This document shows, in pieces, positions 49,125 through 61,386 of a stretch of 64,000 bases of DNA (its first letter is position 1; every line of letters begins with the position of its first letter). A program made the position numbers and the translations under genes. Source of the stretch: Mucor racemosus (Eukaryota; Mucoromycota; Mucoromycetes; Mucorales; Mucoraceae); assembly GCA_027405735.1 (NCBI GenBank), contig JAPEHQ010000020.1, forward strand, positions 868,001-932,000, read 5' to 3'. The notes beneath the pieces are model-generated. The model saw only the letters and a list, made by a program, of their open reading frames with translations. It was not told where the DNA came from and searched no databases.

Positions 49125-49920
49125 TCCAGCTGAGAGCTACTTTTCATTTTTTATTTCAACGAAAAATATTCATTTTTCGCCGAGATAAGACTTTGCACTT
49201 CAACACATGTCCTAGTCAATAGATTATAAGATGTGTATTGATACTGTAGAAGGTGATAACGTATGATACTTGTTGGCATACAGCAATTTGGAAAAAAAAA
49301 ACTAAATTGGGTCCGAGAGAGCTCAACAAGCTTGATGATATAAATGTAAAAAAAAAGCGTTGCTCAATTTAACGACTATTTTGAAATCTACTGCAAAAAT
49401 TTCAAAAAAAAAATAAAACTTGCTCAAAACTTTTTTATACTGAGATATGTTATAGGACTTTTCAACGCAAGTTTTATTATAGAAGGTGTTAGTATAGCTT
49501 AATTTATCATAGAGATATGAAGCCTCAAAGTTTTTAACTTTTAGCAGTGAAATATGCGTAAAAGTCTGAAACATTAGCATTGAAAAATTTATACCAGCTG
49601 CATAAAATAGGATATTTCCGGATACTTATTTTTGGATTAAAGCTGAACATTTCAGGTACATTGGTGTATAATTTTTTCTTGGTATTATTTAGTGAGAACA
49701 AAAAGTAGATCAGGGATGAAAAGTGAGACCTAGTTTTCAAGGAAAAAGCGGCAACTTTTACGAGTTTTCGAGTTTTTTGTGGTAAGGTATAGGAATATAT
49801 AGTAACTTAAATGCGGCCAATTTATATCGGTTTATATAGCAGTACCTAAGTTATATTCTAAAAAATGTTTAGTATGAGGTTAGTTATAGAAAAGAGGGCA
49901 CGCCCTGATTTTGAAGATTG
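49125..49920 (-). repeat. Repeat R1, copy D (inverted, internally deleted)
   Basis: The reverse complement matches R1: GTCTCACTTTTCATCCC, CAATGTACCTGAAATG and the CAATTTAGTTTTTTTT block. About 400 bp of the middle are replaced by about 120 unrelated bases (49190-49310). The end with GAGATAA...TTTTCG matches the R1 terminus. Confidence 0.75.
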
Positions 49921-50803
49921 AAAACTATGAAAATTCAATTTTTTGAACTTAAATTTTGCTCGACCAAATACCTACAAAAAAATACAAAACCCGTTTTAAC
50001 ATATGGAATGTAACTGTAATCAAACTAGATGAAATTTTGTAAAGTGAATATATTATGTTATTGATGTATTAGAAAGGAAAACAATTAAAAGTTACGGACT
50101 GTAATTATTTTGCATCTACAATAAAAAAATATAGAGGACTATTTTTCATTATTAGAAGTTCCTAAAAGAAACAGATTCAATGAAAAGGCTTAATACCAGT
50201 ACATCATAGCAACAAAGGCTATTCTAGTACTTACAATGCCTCGCCGATTTTATGCCACCTGCATGTGATTTATTATGCTGATGTCTTAGCTGGTAGACCT
50301 AGCACTATTTTCGTTACCAAGTCTAGCTCACAAGTACAGGTTTTCGAGCCGAAACCTTATTAGTAGTCATCTCTGTTTTGTATTTGATCTATGTTACCAA
50401 GTACTTATAACAAGTACAACTTGCCAAAGCGCCTCGAGATTAAATATATTTAATCTTTGCAGTGTAATGTGGATTTATTTGAATTTATCAAAAGTGTGTT
50501 AAACTTTGTACCAAATCACAATGGCGGATATCCATCGTTTCAGGATTTTTAGAGGTTTAAAGCAAGTTATGCAAGCTATAAAGTTTTGTGTGTATTACCG
50601 TCATCACCAGATACAGAAATACATTTTTTTTTTTTTGAAAAAAAACATTCGAGAGTGGGATAGGATTAAGTAAATTTTATTAGACTTTCTGAAATTCAGT
50701 CCACCACTGTATAAATGTAAATGAAACCTGCATATAGCCAGTTTATTCGGATTTAGATAATAAAACAAAATATATATTTATTTAATTCTATAATATGTTT
50801 TCT
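49921..50803. other. Intergenic, nothing recognised
   Basis: Contains the 3' flank of the carrier gene. A GGTTTTCGAGCC near 50337 resembles a B-box but has no tRNA fold. Confidence 0.45.
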
Positions 50804-51894
50804 TTATAAGAGAGCACGGAAATAATCACCCATGGCTACCATGACTAATGTTTGCCAAATACCAAGACCAACACGAGGAATTACACCTCTATAAAAACCC
50901 TTCAAACCATTATTACTATAAATATACTTGGTAGCAGATCCAATGGTCATTTTTTCAGGGCGACCCTCTGCTTTCAATTGACTTTGCATTTCAACACGAA
51001 TAACTTCAAGAGGTTGGTTCCAACAAGACAAAGCACCAGCAACAATGGATGCCAAGGCTTTATCGATACCATCAGCCAGGCCCTTTTCACCATGTCTTGC
51101 TTTAACAATAGCTTCTTGTGCATACCTAGCAATACCAAATCTGGAAGCCCAATTGGTACATTGACGAAGAGCAACTGCATTAACACCTTTATTAATGCCT
51201 GCGAAACCTTCTTTTTTATAAATGTCTGCAGCAATCTTAAAAGTAGATTCAGTGCCAGCTGAATGAACACAATGGTTAAACTAAATATTACTAAAGAAAT
51301 AATCCTAATTGTACCTGATTTTTGTCTAGTAACTTCAACAGTCTTCATAAATGTACAGAAACCCATAGTACTGTAAGCTTGAGCAATACCACCACCCATT
51401 CCACCAATGATACCAGCCTAGTCAATCAATTAGATCCCCGTAAAACAATGCAAAAAGTGCACAAAAACTTTCAGCTTACCAAAAATGGAGATGCGCCAGC
51501 AACAGAGGCACGATACTCCAATTCTGAGGCGGTGAATAGTAACACAGCGCCTTTAGTACTTGCTTCAATCCAAGCCCATGGAATAAGGCCTTGGTAAAAA
51601 CCAAGAACACCACCACGGCCATAAATGGCTTTCAATCCAGTCATCATGGGCTGTCCACGATTTGCAGCCATTTGAGTCTTCATGACTTCAAAAGGTTGAC
51701 CCAATGTCGAGGTCTCGAATAAATTTAAACCTGTTGGCGGTTGAAATTCACACGTTTTAATAATGTCCATTTATACACAAGATAATCATTAACATACCTG
51801 CACCAAGCAACAGAGTTTGGTATGAAATTGGTTTCTTTTCAAGAACAGCTTTGTTAGAAAGTGGTGTAGCGATGGATAACTTTGTAGCTGACAT
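50804..51894 (-). CDS. YHM2: Mitochondrial citrate/2-oxoglutarate carrier, Yhm2 type, 301 aa
   Basis: Exons 51894-51798, 51730-51480, 51417-51315 and 51258-50804. Three mitochondrial-carrier repeats are present: PFEVMK in repeat 1 and PLEVIR in repeat 3, while repeat 2 has the degenerate [15 protein letters not shown] that typifies Yhm2. Other near-identical stretches are [24 protein letters not shown] and [14 protein letters not shown]. In yeast Yhm2 exchanges citrate for 2-oxoglutarate across the inner membrane, supporting cytosolic NADPH and lipid synthesis, and also binds mtDNA. High codon bias suggests strong expression. Confidence 0.93.
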
Positions 51895-53911
51895 TTTTGA
51901 TAAAAGAATGAGAAGATGAAAGCAAAAAAGAAAGAGAGAGAGAAAGGGGTTCAATCTTGAAATTTCAATCTTTCAAATAGAAGAAGATGGTTTTTATATT
52001 CATGAAATTATGAGGTGACTAGTTGCTTTGTTCTAAAGCATCTTTTCCTTGAGATGTTTCACAAAATGTGTGAAATAAAATGGTCAGGTACATATATTAG
52101 CCTGTGCGTAATTGCAGGGTAATATTTGTGTGGGAAAGATACAAATGCAACACTTTAAAATAATATATATATATATATATGTACAATTGATAAGAAGTTT
52201 GGTACAATAGCATCCATTTTATTAGGAGCATAAGATACAGATCGAATAACATTTGCTTCTATGGCATTATACTCGGTCTCTTTACGACATGTTATCACCT
52301 GTTTTCACATGTCAATTGAGTAGATCATTTTTATCGTCATGAAGTGCATATTAGCTACAATATTTTGTAAACCATTGAAAAACTTTTCGATAATCAAAAA
52401 GACCTATAAATTCATTGTCCATTAGACAAAGTTCAAAATGTAAAAATGTCTAGAATATCATAAAAGTAAAAAGTGTGCTCATTAAATAGGAAAATTGATC
52501 AAAATAAAGGAAGATACAGATAGTTGAGAAAGCTCTCGGAAAAAATAAATGAAAACGAACATTGTTTTATTTGAAACGGGGTATAGCTAGTAGATGTTAC
52601 ATATGGTTATATTTCATAATGAATGAAGTGTTCACTGGATACAGTTTCCCACTTTTTCAGTCTGCATGAGAATAGTAAATGCAATTCAATTTAGCTATAT
52701 TTTGCTCATAAAATGATTGCTGTAGGGCAATTTTTTTCCCAAAGCGGTGTTCGAATAATGTTTAAGCTGTGAAATGCAAAATTGCTAAAAAATGAAAGCG
52801 GTAATTTCAAATTTATGCAAAAAATCGCATAATAAAAAGCTATAACACATTATATGTGAAGTGTAGTCCTTATTAATATGCATCGTTTGATATTATTTTT
52901 AAGAAAAAATTTCTGCAAAAAAAGTGCACAAACTGTTCAAACCTTCCAAAATCTGATGAGGGTTGAGGTCAAAAAACATGGTTATATTTTATAATCTTCA
53001 TAATTCCATTAAAAATGATTATTTTTGGAAAAACTAAAAACCAAATTGTATCTATTATAAACGACTTTGAACTTGATTAAAACAATATCTTGCTTTAATA
53101 ACTCGGTTGAAGAAGCAATAAAAATATGAGCGTATTTTTGGTGTTTTTTGGCTTTTGATATCTGAAAAAAAAAGAGATAGTATCTCAAGTGATTAAATGG
53201 ATATGTGTAAACAACATTTTTATACAACTTTGATTACAATGACAACTAAATTCTATTAACAAAATCAGTAGACATATTAAATCTTCTAAAAAATCGAAAA
53301 TTTTCAAAAGGCCATATCTCCCCATAAAAAAATAGTTAATATAAGAGTAGAACCATCATAATTACAGCAACCATTTCTATTAGAATCCATCTTAACCTAA
53401 ACTTCTATAGTACCTTCCTGACAAAAAGTTGGAGATCTGATTTTCTGAAAAAAAAAAAACGACATCGGAGTAGCACTTCGAAGCACGTTTTGGATTCAGG
53501 TTGTCCCGGCTTTTTCTCCGCCCGGTGGCAATGAGTGAGCACACGCAGAATCTACCGAGCTGTTGCTGTATATATACGTTGTTACATCAAGCTCCTCGTG
53601 AATATACAAACAACGATTGGATCCCAGATGGATGTTGGAATCCCTGATTCAGCAAATATTTCTCGGCGATGAATGTATACTATGTAGTGCAATTTAAATT
53701 GAATGAACTGTTAAATATGAAACAATTGGCACTATTGTGGTCTGAGCATGTTGCATATGAATTTTATATGAGTAATCTTTTTTTAAAGAATTAAATCTGC
53801 ATTATACGATCTCCAAGTAAAGAGAGTCACTGGCAAAATTTGAATGAAAGAAGGAAAAAAATTTTGACAACTTTTGATCCCAATTACTTCCACACTTCAC
53901 ATTATACAACA
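51895..53911. other. Intergenic; divergent promoters at both ends
   Basis: The left end is the carrier promoter (AG/CT-rich leader to about 51960), with a (TA)n run near 52164-52180. 53455-53640 is less AT-rich than its surroundings but shows no frame or RNA gene I can name. The rest is AT-rich. Confidence 0.45.
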
Positions 53912-55962
53912 ATGTCTAACAAGTTGGAAATCCTCCTTAAATGGTTCGATGATAACAAGATCGAATGGGATAAAGATGCTTTAGAAATTAAAGAAGAGAA
54001 TGGCTCTTTTGGTGTTCATGCCAAGAAGAGCATGAAGAAAGACAAGCCAGGTATAATATGAACACCAAATTACGACATTTCAATATCTAACAATATAAAT
54101 ATAGTTGTCCAGATTCCCAAGGAAAGTATTCTTTCTATCAAGACATCTGGTATTGCCAATCTCTTGGATGAAGCTAATTTGGAGGGTGGATGTCCTCTAG
54201 CTTTAGCTGTATTATACGAAATTGCTCAAGGAGAACAATCTCCTTGGTACGGTTACTTGCAAGCTCTTCCCGAGCACGGTGAAGATCTTCCTATTTTCTG
54301 GGAAGAACAAGAAAAGGACTGGTTCCATGGCACCGAAATGGAATCTGCTGTTCACAATGATTTGGTAAGGAATTTACATGCATATTCACAATAAATTGCG
54401 TTATTAAATGTTTGTTTTAGATTGATCTCGAGGATGATTATGAGGAATTAATTGAACCTCTTTTGGAAGCACATCCTTACATTTTCGATCGTGGCACCAA
54501 CTTGGATGATGATCCTTATTCTTTTGACAAATTCATCAAAATTTCTACATTGATTTCTTCTCGTGCCTTTGAAGTTGATGCTTACCATGAGAATGCTTTG
54601 GTTCCTTTTGCTGATATTTTCAATCATTCTGGTAAAAATGAGCATGTTCATTTCGAAACTGAATTCGAGGTCTGTGATGCCTGTGGACAACTCGAATATT
54701 GTGAACATCAATACCTCAATTATCTTGAAGATAGTGATGCTGATGAAGGAGAAGATGGTGAAGGTGGATGGGAAGATGAGGATGAGGATGAAGATATTGG
54801 CAGTGAGCAAGATGATTCAGAAGCTGAAGAGCTTGAGGCTATGGGTATGGATACCGAATTGCCTGATTTAGAAGAATTGGAAAACGCTGGTGTCAATTTC
54901 TATGAAGATGACTCTGATGACGAGGAAGAACAAAAGAAAGATACCTGTGATATGGTACTTGATCGTGACATTCAAAAGGGTGAAGAAGTCTTTAATACTT
55001 ATGGTGATCATCCTAATATTGCCTTGTTGAGCAAGTATGGTTTCTGTTATGATGAAAACAAAAATGATTATGTTTCTATTACTGAAGATTCTCTTATCGA
55101 ATGTTGTCTTGCTATTACCAGTGAACTTTTGAAGGCTGAATTCCCCAAGGCCTCTGCTAAGGAACTCGAAAAGTTAGCTGTTGAACGTACTAGACCTAGA
55201 TGGGAGTTCTTTTTGAAAAACGAACCTACCTTGTGTCCTTCAGAAGATGATGATGAGCAACATGATGGAAAAGACGATTTTGATGAAGATTGTCAAGATG
55301 ATTGTTGTGGTCCTGATGGCCATGGCGATCATGAAGGACATGCTCATGGTGAAGAACATGAAAATGAAAGTGAAGAGCATGAACATGAACATGAAGAGCA
55401 CGAACATGAACATGAACATAACGAAGAGGGCGGTTGTTGCGGTGGTGAAGATGAAGAGGAGGGTGAGCAATCTCGTCCTTATTTCATCAATTACGAAGGT
55501 CTCTTTGAAGATAAACTCATGTGTTTACTTCACATTATGTTTATTAATGAAAAGAAATTTGCTACATTTACTGAAGATGTCGAAAACGCTTTAGCTTACT
55601 TTGAAGATATTGCTAGTAGTCAAGGTGAGAACAAGACCAAGGATGTTGTTGATCTCAAGCGCAACATTTATCAAGTTTGCCGTGCACTTGCCGAGTTTAG
55701 ACGCCTTGAATATCTTGAAGATGGTGAATGGGTGCCTGTTGAAAAAGATATTGAGGAACGTAAGGAATGTGCTGATGATTTAAGAAAATATTATGCCATG
55801 ACATGTCGTATCAGTGAAAAGAAAATCATTGAAAAATCAGTTGATTACTATGGTGAATTAGTTGAAGAATATTCAAAGCCTGCCACCGCTGGTTCTTCTA
55901 GTAGCAGTAGTAACAAAAAGAAGTCTGCCGCCAACAAGAAGAATAAGAAAATGAAGTTGTAG
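53912..55962 (+). CDS. SET-domain lysine methyltransferase (SETD6/RKM-like) with His/Asp/Glu-rich inserts, 646 aa
   Basis: Exons 53912-54050, 54105-54364 and 54421-55962. The start is the in-frame ATG at 53912; upstream sequence in frame has none. The split SET core has the NHS motif (N201, FADIFNHSGKNEH) and the C-terminal GEEVFNTYGDHPN with Tyr327, as in the SETD6/Rubisco-LSMT/yeast Rkm class that methylates ribosomal or other proteins. Between these motifs sit a CDACG...YCEH cysteine pair and about 70 acidic residues. After the SET core, residues about 432-475 are an HEHEHEE-type His/Glu run bounded by DCCG and GCCGG. The tail is basic (KKKSAANKKNKK). Substrate is unknown. The His/Cys insert could bind metal; that is inference. 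Confidence 0.87.
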
Positions 55963-56223
55963 ATAGACTGTATTTTTTACCCCCCCCCCCTCATTTTTGC
56001 ATACAAAAGATGTATTTATAATAGAAATTTTTAAAAATAAAACCGCCAAAATTTGAAAAAGCATCACCTTGAGGATTTATTATAGCCATTTTGGTTTATG
56101 AAAATTACAACTAATTACATACGAATATTTTGTAGTATGTCATGTTCACTGGGATATTTTTTTATTCAAAGATTCATCACTGTAAAGTATTCAATATCAA
56201 GAGAAAAGGGTTAGATATTGGTT

Positions 56224-58512
56224 TTAGGTTTCATTATCAGAGGGCTTAAAATTAAGCTTTTGTTGTGTTGATTTAGCTTGTTCTTCATGATATCCTGCAT
56301 TTGTAATCCTGTAGAAATAATTAGTATATTTTGCAGATAAACATTACATTTATATACATACTTTCTGTCTAGATAATAGTTTGATCTTTTGCTTCTACTC
56401 TTTAGGGTAATTGCTTCGAGAGCATCACCTAATCCATGATATTTTTTAATATGAATTCGATAGCTATTTGCATGAGCAAATTTAACATCACAAACACAGC
56501 AATAATGATTTGGATCTAGGACATCTGGAGAAACACCAGGCTCAAGAGGAGGTCTTGGTCTCATTGCGCCAGGACGCCTTTGAGGAATATCTATAAAGTG
56601 CATTTTGTTTAAATGAATCAAATAGCTAGACCTTTGTGTGTATCCTCTATTGCAATAGGCACAGTAGTAGTCTGGATCACTTTTATCAGGTTTTCTTGAT
56701 TCATCTGTAATATCATCAATAGCGATACGAACACCTTAAAAAATGTAATATGAGATATGCATATTTAGTACAAGAATACGTAAAATTACCTGGTGATTTA
56801 TCAAATGGAATGTCCATGTTGTGAACATTTCTCAAATGATAAGTGTAAACCAATTTTTGAGAGTAAAATATATCGCATATGCAGCAATAATTTTTGGGAT
56901 GATGGATATCTGGCAAAGGACCCCTGTATGCTTTTCTCACTTTTTCATTACTAGTAGCAAAAGAAAAATCCATTTTATGAACCCTTCTTAGATGAAAATG
57001 ATAACTTCCTCTGTTTGAATAGGTGGCATTGCAGACATTACAATGAAAATTGGGATCGTTAACATCTGGTGGTGGTCCTGTATGTTCTAAAATAGCTGCT
57101 TGGCAGTATCCTACTGCAGTAATATGTCAATTACTACAATACAGTGGTTATTAGATATACTTACAGTTTCGATGATTCTCGAGATCTTTTTTCGTAGCAT
57201 ATTTATTTTTCTTTTCGTTTTGTTCCATTGTGTCAATTTTTTCTTGGGCTTTCATCTCATCGTCTTCAAGATCCTGTTCCTGAACAGATTTTTCCCTTCT
57301 GTGTTTATGATTAACTATGCTCGTCTTGATCCTTTCAGCTCCATGATGTAGCTCATTGTGATGTTGGAAACGATCTTTATTATCATATTGCTTTTGACAA
57401 TGAGAGCAAAATTGAGATTCATCCGTTATGTTAGGCTTTGGACCATAATTGAATACAATAAACTTTCGCTCTTCAATGTTGACACTATGCTTGGAGTGTA
57501 TGTGGTTATGGAATGTCTTTTGTCGGTCAAATGGTTTAGAACATGGTTTACAATAGTATTTGGGATCATAGAGATCAGGCTCTTGGCCATCTTTGATTTT
57601 TTCAAGCAACTCTTTGATTTGGGATAAGCTTAAGCTTGTTTCTGGAGCTGCAGGCGGCGATGATCTTACAAAACGCTTTTCTTCTTCTTCAACAACATCA
57701 ATGTAAATAGTTCCATTCTTGTTTTTGCGTTTATTTTGAGCTCTTTTGTCATTAGTTTCCACTTCCCCTTCGCTCATCATATCATCAGACATTTCTTCTG
57801 GATCCGGTTTGATAAGTCGTTTAGATGTCGCGACTTTTTGTTTACTTGGTGGAACCTTTTTCTTTGGAGAGGGTAATTTTGATACTTTTTTAGGTAAAGT
57901 CTTTGAAGTGCTAGGACCATCTATAGGCTCAATTTTGACTTCTACCTTGATAGCTGGTGGAGGCGGTTTAGGCGGCGTAAAGAATCTATTGGGATCAAAA
58001 TGTCCAATCGAGAAGAAATCGGTAATCTTACGAACCTTTTCTTCAGCAGGCTCAGAAGCGAATACAGATGACTGATTTGGAGTAGTTGGGGATGATGATT
58101 CAGGTACTGTGATATTATTTTGGAGGGCAACAGAACAATCATTTACAGAATCCTCACATAAAGTTTTTTTCTCCTGCATATTCGGAATCAATTCAGGAAT
58201 AAAGGGCAAATTACCCACATTTAATGTTTCAATAGTTGATGAAGAAGGGCTTGACATATCTGCTTGGTCTTCCCGAGAAATATCTACATGAGACATTGAT
58301 TGACTCATTTGTTCAAATTCTCCTGCTTGTGCCTCTGGAGAATCAGTATCATCGGATAACCAAGCTGTGATCCGTCTTTTCGCGACAGGTCGCTGTTCGG
58401 TTTCATTATGAGTCCGCTTTAGAGAAGCAATAGCATCGTCGATAGAAACATCAGGCTCAATCTTGATACTTGGCTGTTCAAGTTTGACAGTTTTATTTGG
58501 TGTTATTGTCAT
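56224..58512 (-). CDS. C2H2 multi-finger protein 4, 709 aa, with long regulatory N-terminus
   Basis: Exons 58512-57165, 57113-56790, 56734-56362 and 56308-56224; all introns 50-55 nt. The N-terminal 300 residues are disordered, with SUMO-type motifs (VKLEQP, IKIEP, VKIEP), basic nuclear-signal clusters, and KITDFF at 162-167, which resembles a PCNA-binding PIP box without the Gln. Six C2H2 units follow: two in exon 1 (YYCKPC, QFCSHC), two in exon 2 and two in exon 3 (YYCAYC, HYCCVC), again with DPN/DP-x-[YF]-C lead-ins. The acceptor of exon 2 (CTGCAG at 57114) was chosen because the alternative gives a stop. The last exon is the least certain. Confidence 0.85.
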
Positions 58513-58787
58513 GATTATATAAAAGAAAAAGAAAGTAAAGATTAAATCTCTTTCAGGGTGATTGATGGCGTTTTTCTTATACAGCCCTTATTTGTGTCAA
58601 CAACCAGATTTAGGCAAACAAAGAACCTTATTCGATTGATACACTGTACGTCATTGGCTGGTTAGAGGTGGGCTCTATTTGAATACCTTTTATTTTGGGT
58701 GTGCAAGCAAACAAAAGGAGAACCAAGGAAGCTTGAGGATCCCTTTTATTTCATTTCATTCTTTAATAATACCAATAGAAAAAAAAT
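58513..58787. promoter_or_regulatory. Divergent promoter: C2H2 gene 4 and VPS24
   Basis: 275 bp between start codons of oppositely oriented genes. No specific motif assigned. Confidence 0.5.
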
Positions 58788-59710
58788 ATGTCAAGTGCTA
58801 TACAAAGATTTTTTGGAAAGAAAACACCAGATGAGCTTGTAAGTATTTATCGAGAATAAAGAAAAAGCTTGGCAAAAAAAAAAAAAAAAAAAAAAATAAC
58901 CAAAATATGCACAGGTAAAGAAATGGAGACAAGAAATACGTGGACAGCAAAGAGGAATAGATAGACAAATACGAGCTATTGATGCTGAGGAAGCCAAAGT
59001 AAAGAAATCTATTAAACAAGTAGCTAAAAAAGGAGACGTGAAAAACTGTAAAATGTTGGCCAAAGAGTTGATACGTTCTCAAAGACATAAAAATAGATTA
59101 TATACCAGTAAAGCACAAATGAATTCTATCATTATGCAATTAGAACATCAATTAGGTAATTCGTTTAAAATGAAATTACTCATAGTAACAGATATCTCAT
59201 CATCATCAAAAAACAAATTTAGCAACAATTAAAGTTGCAGGATCACTTCAAAAGAGTGGTGAGGTGATGAAATTGGTTAATCAGTTGGCCAGATTACCCG
59301 AAATTTCTCAAACTATGCAACAAATGTCTATGGAAATGACAAAAGTAAGTCATCTAATCTTCATTGAACTGTAAATATTTACCTTTTGTGCATTTGCTAG
59401 GCTGGTATCATGGAAGAAATGATTGGTGATACAATGGATATGATGGACGATGATGATATTGAGGAAGCAGCCGACGAGGAAGTGAATAACGTTTTGTTTC
59501 AAATTACAGATGGCATGCTGGGTGAAGCTGGATCAGTTGGCCCTGCACTTGAGTCTAATCCTGTAGTTGCAGAAGATGAAGAAGAAGAGGACGAAGAAGA
59601 AGGCCCAGAATTAGACATGATGCAAAAGCGTTTACAGGTAAGAATTGAGAATTGGACGTGGAATAGAGCTCTTATTATTATTTGTATTTTGATAGGCATT
59701 GAAGGGATAA
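58788..59710 (+). CDS. VPS24: ESCRT-III subunit Vps24/CHMP3, 221 aa
   Basis: Exons 58788-58838, 58915-59155, 59223-59344, 59401-59637 and 59696-59710; the last exon is five codons (ALKG and stop). Colinear with human CHMP3 (222 aa): the basic helix 1 (VKKWRQEIRGQQRGIDRQIR), LYTSKAQMNSIIMQLEHQL, VAGSLQKSGEVMK and AGIMEEMIGDTMDMMDD. The acidic C-terminus has the MIM-type helix MMQKRLQALKG that recruits Vps4. Acts with Snf7 and Vps2 to bud vesicles into multivesicular bodies. Confidence 0.95.
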
Positions 59711-60302
59711 TATATTTTCTTTCTCTCTTTCTTTTTTATAATATCCCTAATAAATTCTGAAAACAAGTATAGATATTAATGAATTGTGCTTGGTTTCACT
59801 CGATAATTCATCAACTCTTGAAATTTATGGAAAGGAAAAGATTGTTCTTTATTGATATCTCTACCAATTTGCACCCAATTGAAAGTACAATTTAAGAAAT
59901 TGATTTGCATTACAGTGCTTCCACTCTCATTTTACTGAATTATTGAGACTAGTTGGTTAAAGGTTTGAATTCTGATAAATCATTTTTTTATTTACAGTGT
60001 ATTTTAAATAAACAAATATAAATCATACCTCTCCAACATAAGACTCGCAGCATCATATAGATAAAGAATAAGATATAAGATCGTTGCTTAAATTATAAGA
60101 AACTATAAGACGACCATTTTATTTAATAAAAACAACAGTTGTCGCAATTATAGCACTCGATAAAACTAATTGAGAAAAATTCAACCTAAAAATTGACAAA
60201 CTTTAAAATTGGTGTACCCCATTTTTTCTAATAATTAACTTTATATTAAACATTTTCAGCATGTTTCTTAGGTATTAATAAATAGTTATGAACTGGCTGA
60301 AT
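59711..60302. other. 3' flank of VPS24, nothing else recognised
   Basis: Includes the VPS24 3' UTR (AATAAATTC near 59750). The remainder is AT-rich. Confidence 0.5.
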
Positions 60303-60556
60303 TAAGCTGTCTATTCCTAAATTTATTTTATATCTCACGAAAAACTTAAAAACACTTGAAAACTAGGTCTCACTTTTCATCGTTGTTCTACTTTTTTTCC
60401 CACTAAATAACACCAAGAAAAAATTATATGCCGATGTACCCGAGATGTTCAACGTTAATCCAAAAACAAGTTTTCGGAAATACCCTATGCATTGCAGTTG
60501 ATATAACTTTTAAATGTTAATGTTTCAGATTTTTACAGGTATTTCACTGCAACAGC
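60303..60556 (+). repeat. Repeat R1, copy E (truncated)
   Basis: Matches the left 250 bp of R1 (CTATTCCTAAATTTATTTTA through ATTTCACTGC), then stops at 60556 where repeat R2 copy 3 begins. Confidence 0.8.
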
Positions 60557-61386
60557 TAAGAAGAGGAAAACAAGATGTTGCCTTGTGTATCACTACCAAC
60601 TATTAAAGGTACACCATAATTGTTACTTATTAGCTTGTTATTAATAATTGACTTTACTAATAAATCAATTTTTATAGGTCAAAAGTAAGTTTATTCTGGT
60701 AAAGCATTTAATAAATTGGCTTGGGACAAAGAGGGTAAAAAGATGGCAATGGGTTCCAGTGATGGCCATGTTTTTTATGTTTATGATGTTGGAGGGGTAA
60801 GGCTAAAACGTAATGTAAATCATCTCTAGCGATTAATTATCAAGTAAGACTATATTATCATCAAATAAACTACCACACAATATTAACGTGTATCAAGTTT
60901 TACAGGAATAAGAAGCTTGAGTCAAATGGTTACAGCATCGTAAATTCTTGAAAAAATTCTCAAGTATCATAAAATCTCTTATTTTTAAGTCTTACAAGGC
61001 TTATAAGCAGAATATTAATTTCAAAAATTATTCTTGTCCAGATCATCAATTTTGGCATTTTTTAATTTTTTTTTTTCTGATTTTGCAAATCTAGAGTTAA
61101 TTATACTACCAATTATGAAAACAAAAAATGTATACATATATAACATTTAACGCTCTATTTGCTCAATAAAAAATAATAAACATTTGTATTGCAAAATATT
61201 ACATGAAAATACTTTAATCAAAATTCCGTTTTTGGGGCAAAAGTGCAAAGTTTCATTACTTAACATTTAATATTAAGCATTCATAAGATGTGTATTAGCT
61301 ATGGCTACAATTTTCTCTCACAATGTAGTATATTTAAACGTTGATTTTGGTATCAAAATTTGATTTTTCTGTTTTTTGATAAAAAA
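60557..61386 (+). repeat. Repeat R2, copy 3, with dynein intermediate-chain fragment
   Basis: Opposite orientation to copies 1 and 2. Exon piece at about 60571-60608 (MLPCVSLPTIKG), a 69-nt intron ending TTTATAG at 60677, then an exon reading KAFNKLAWDKEGKKMAMGS, SDGHV and VYDVGG up to the GTAAGG at 60797. A TAA three codons into the second exon breaks the frame. The non-coding remainder is roughly 90 percent like copies 1 and 2 by eye. The LINE insertion interrupts it at 61386. Confidence 0.8.

Noticed and set aside
50330..50350. GGTTTTCGAGCC, B-box-like
   Set aside because: No A box or stems at suitable distance.
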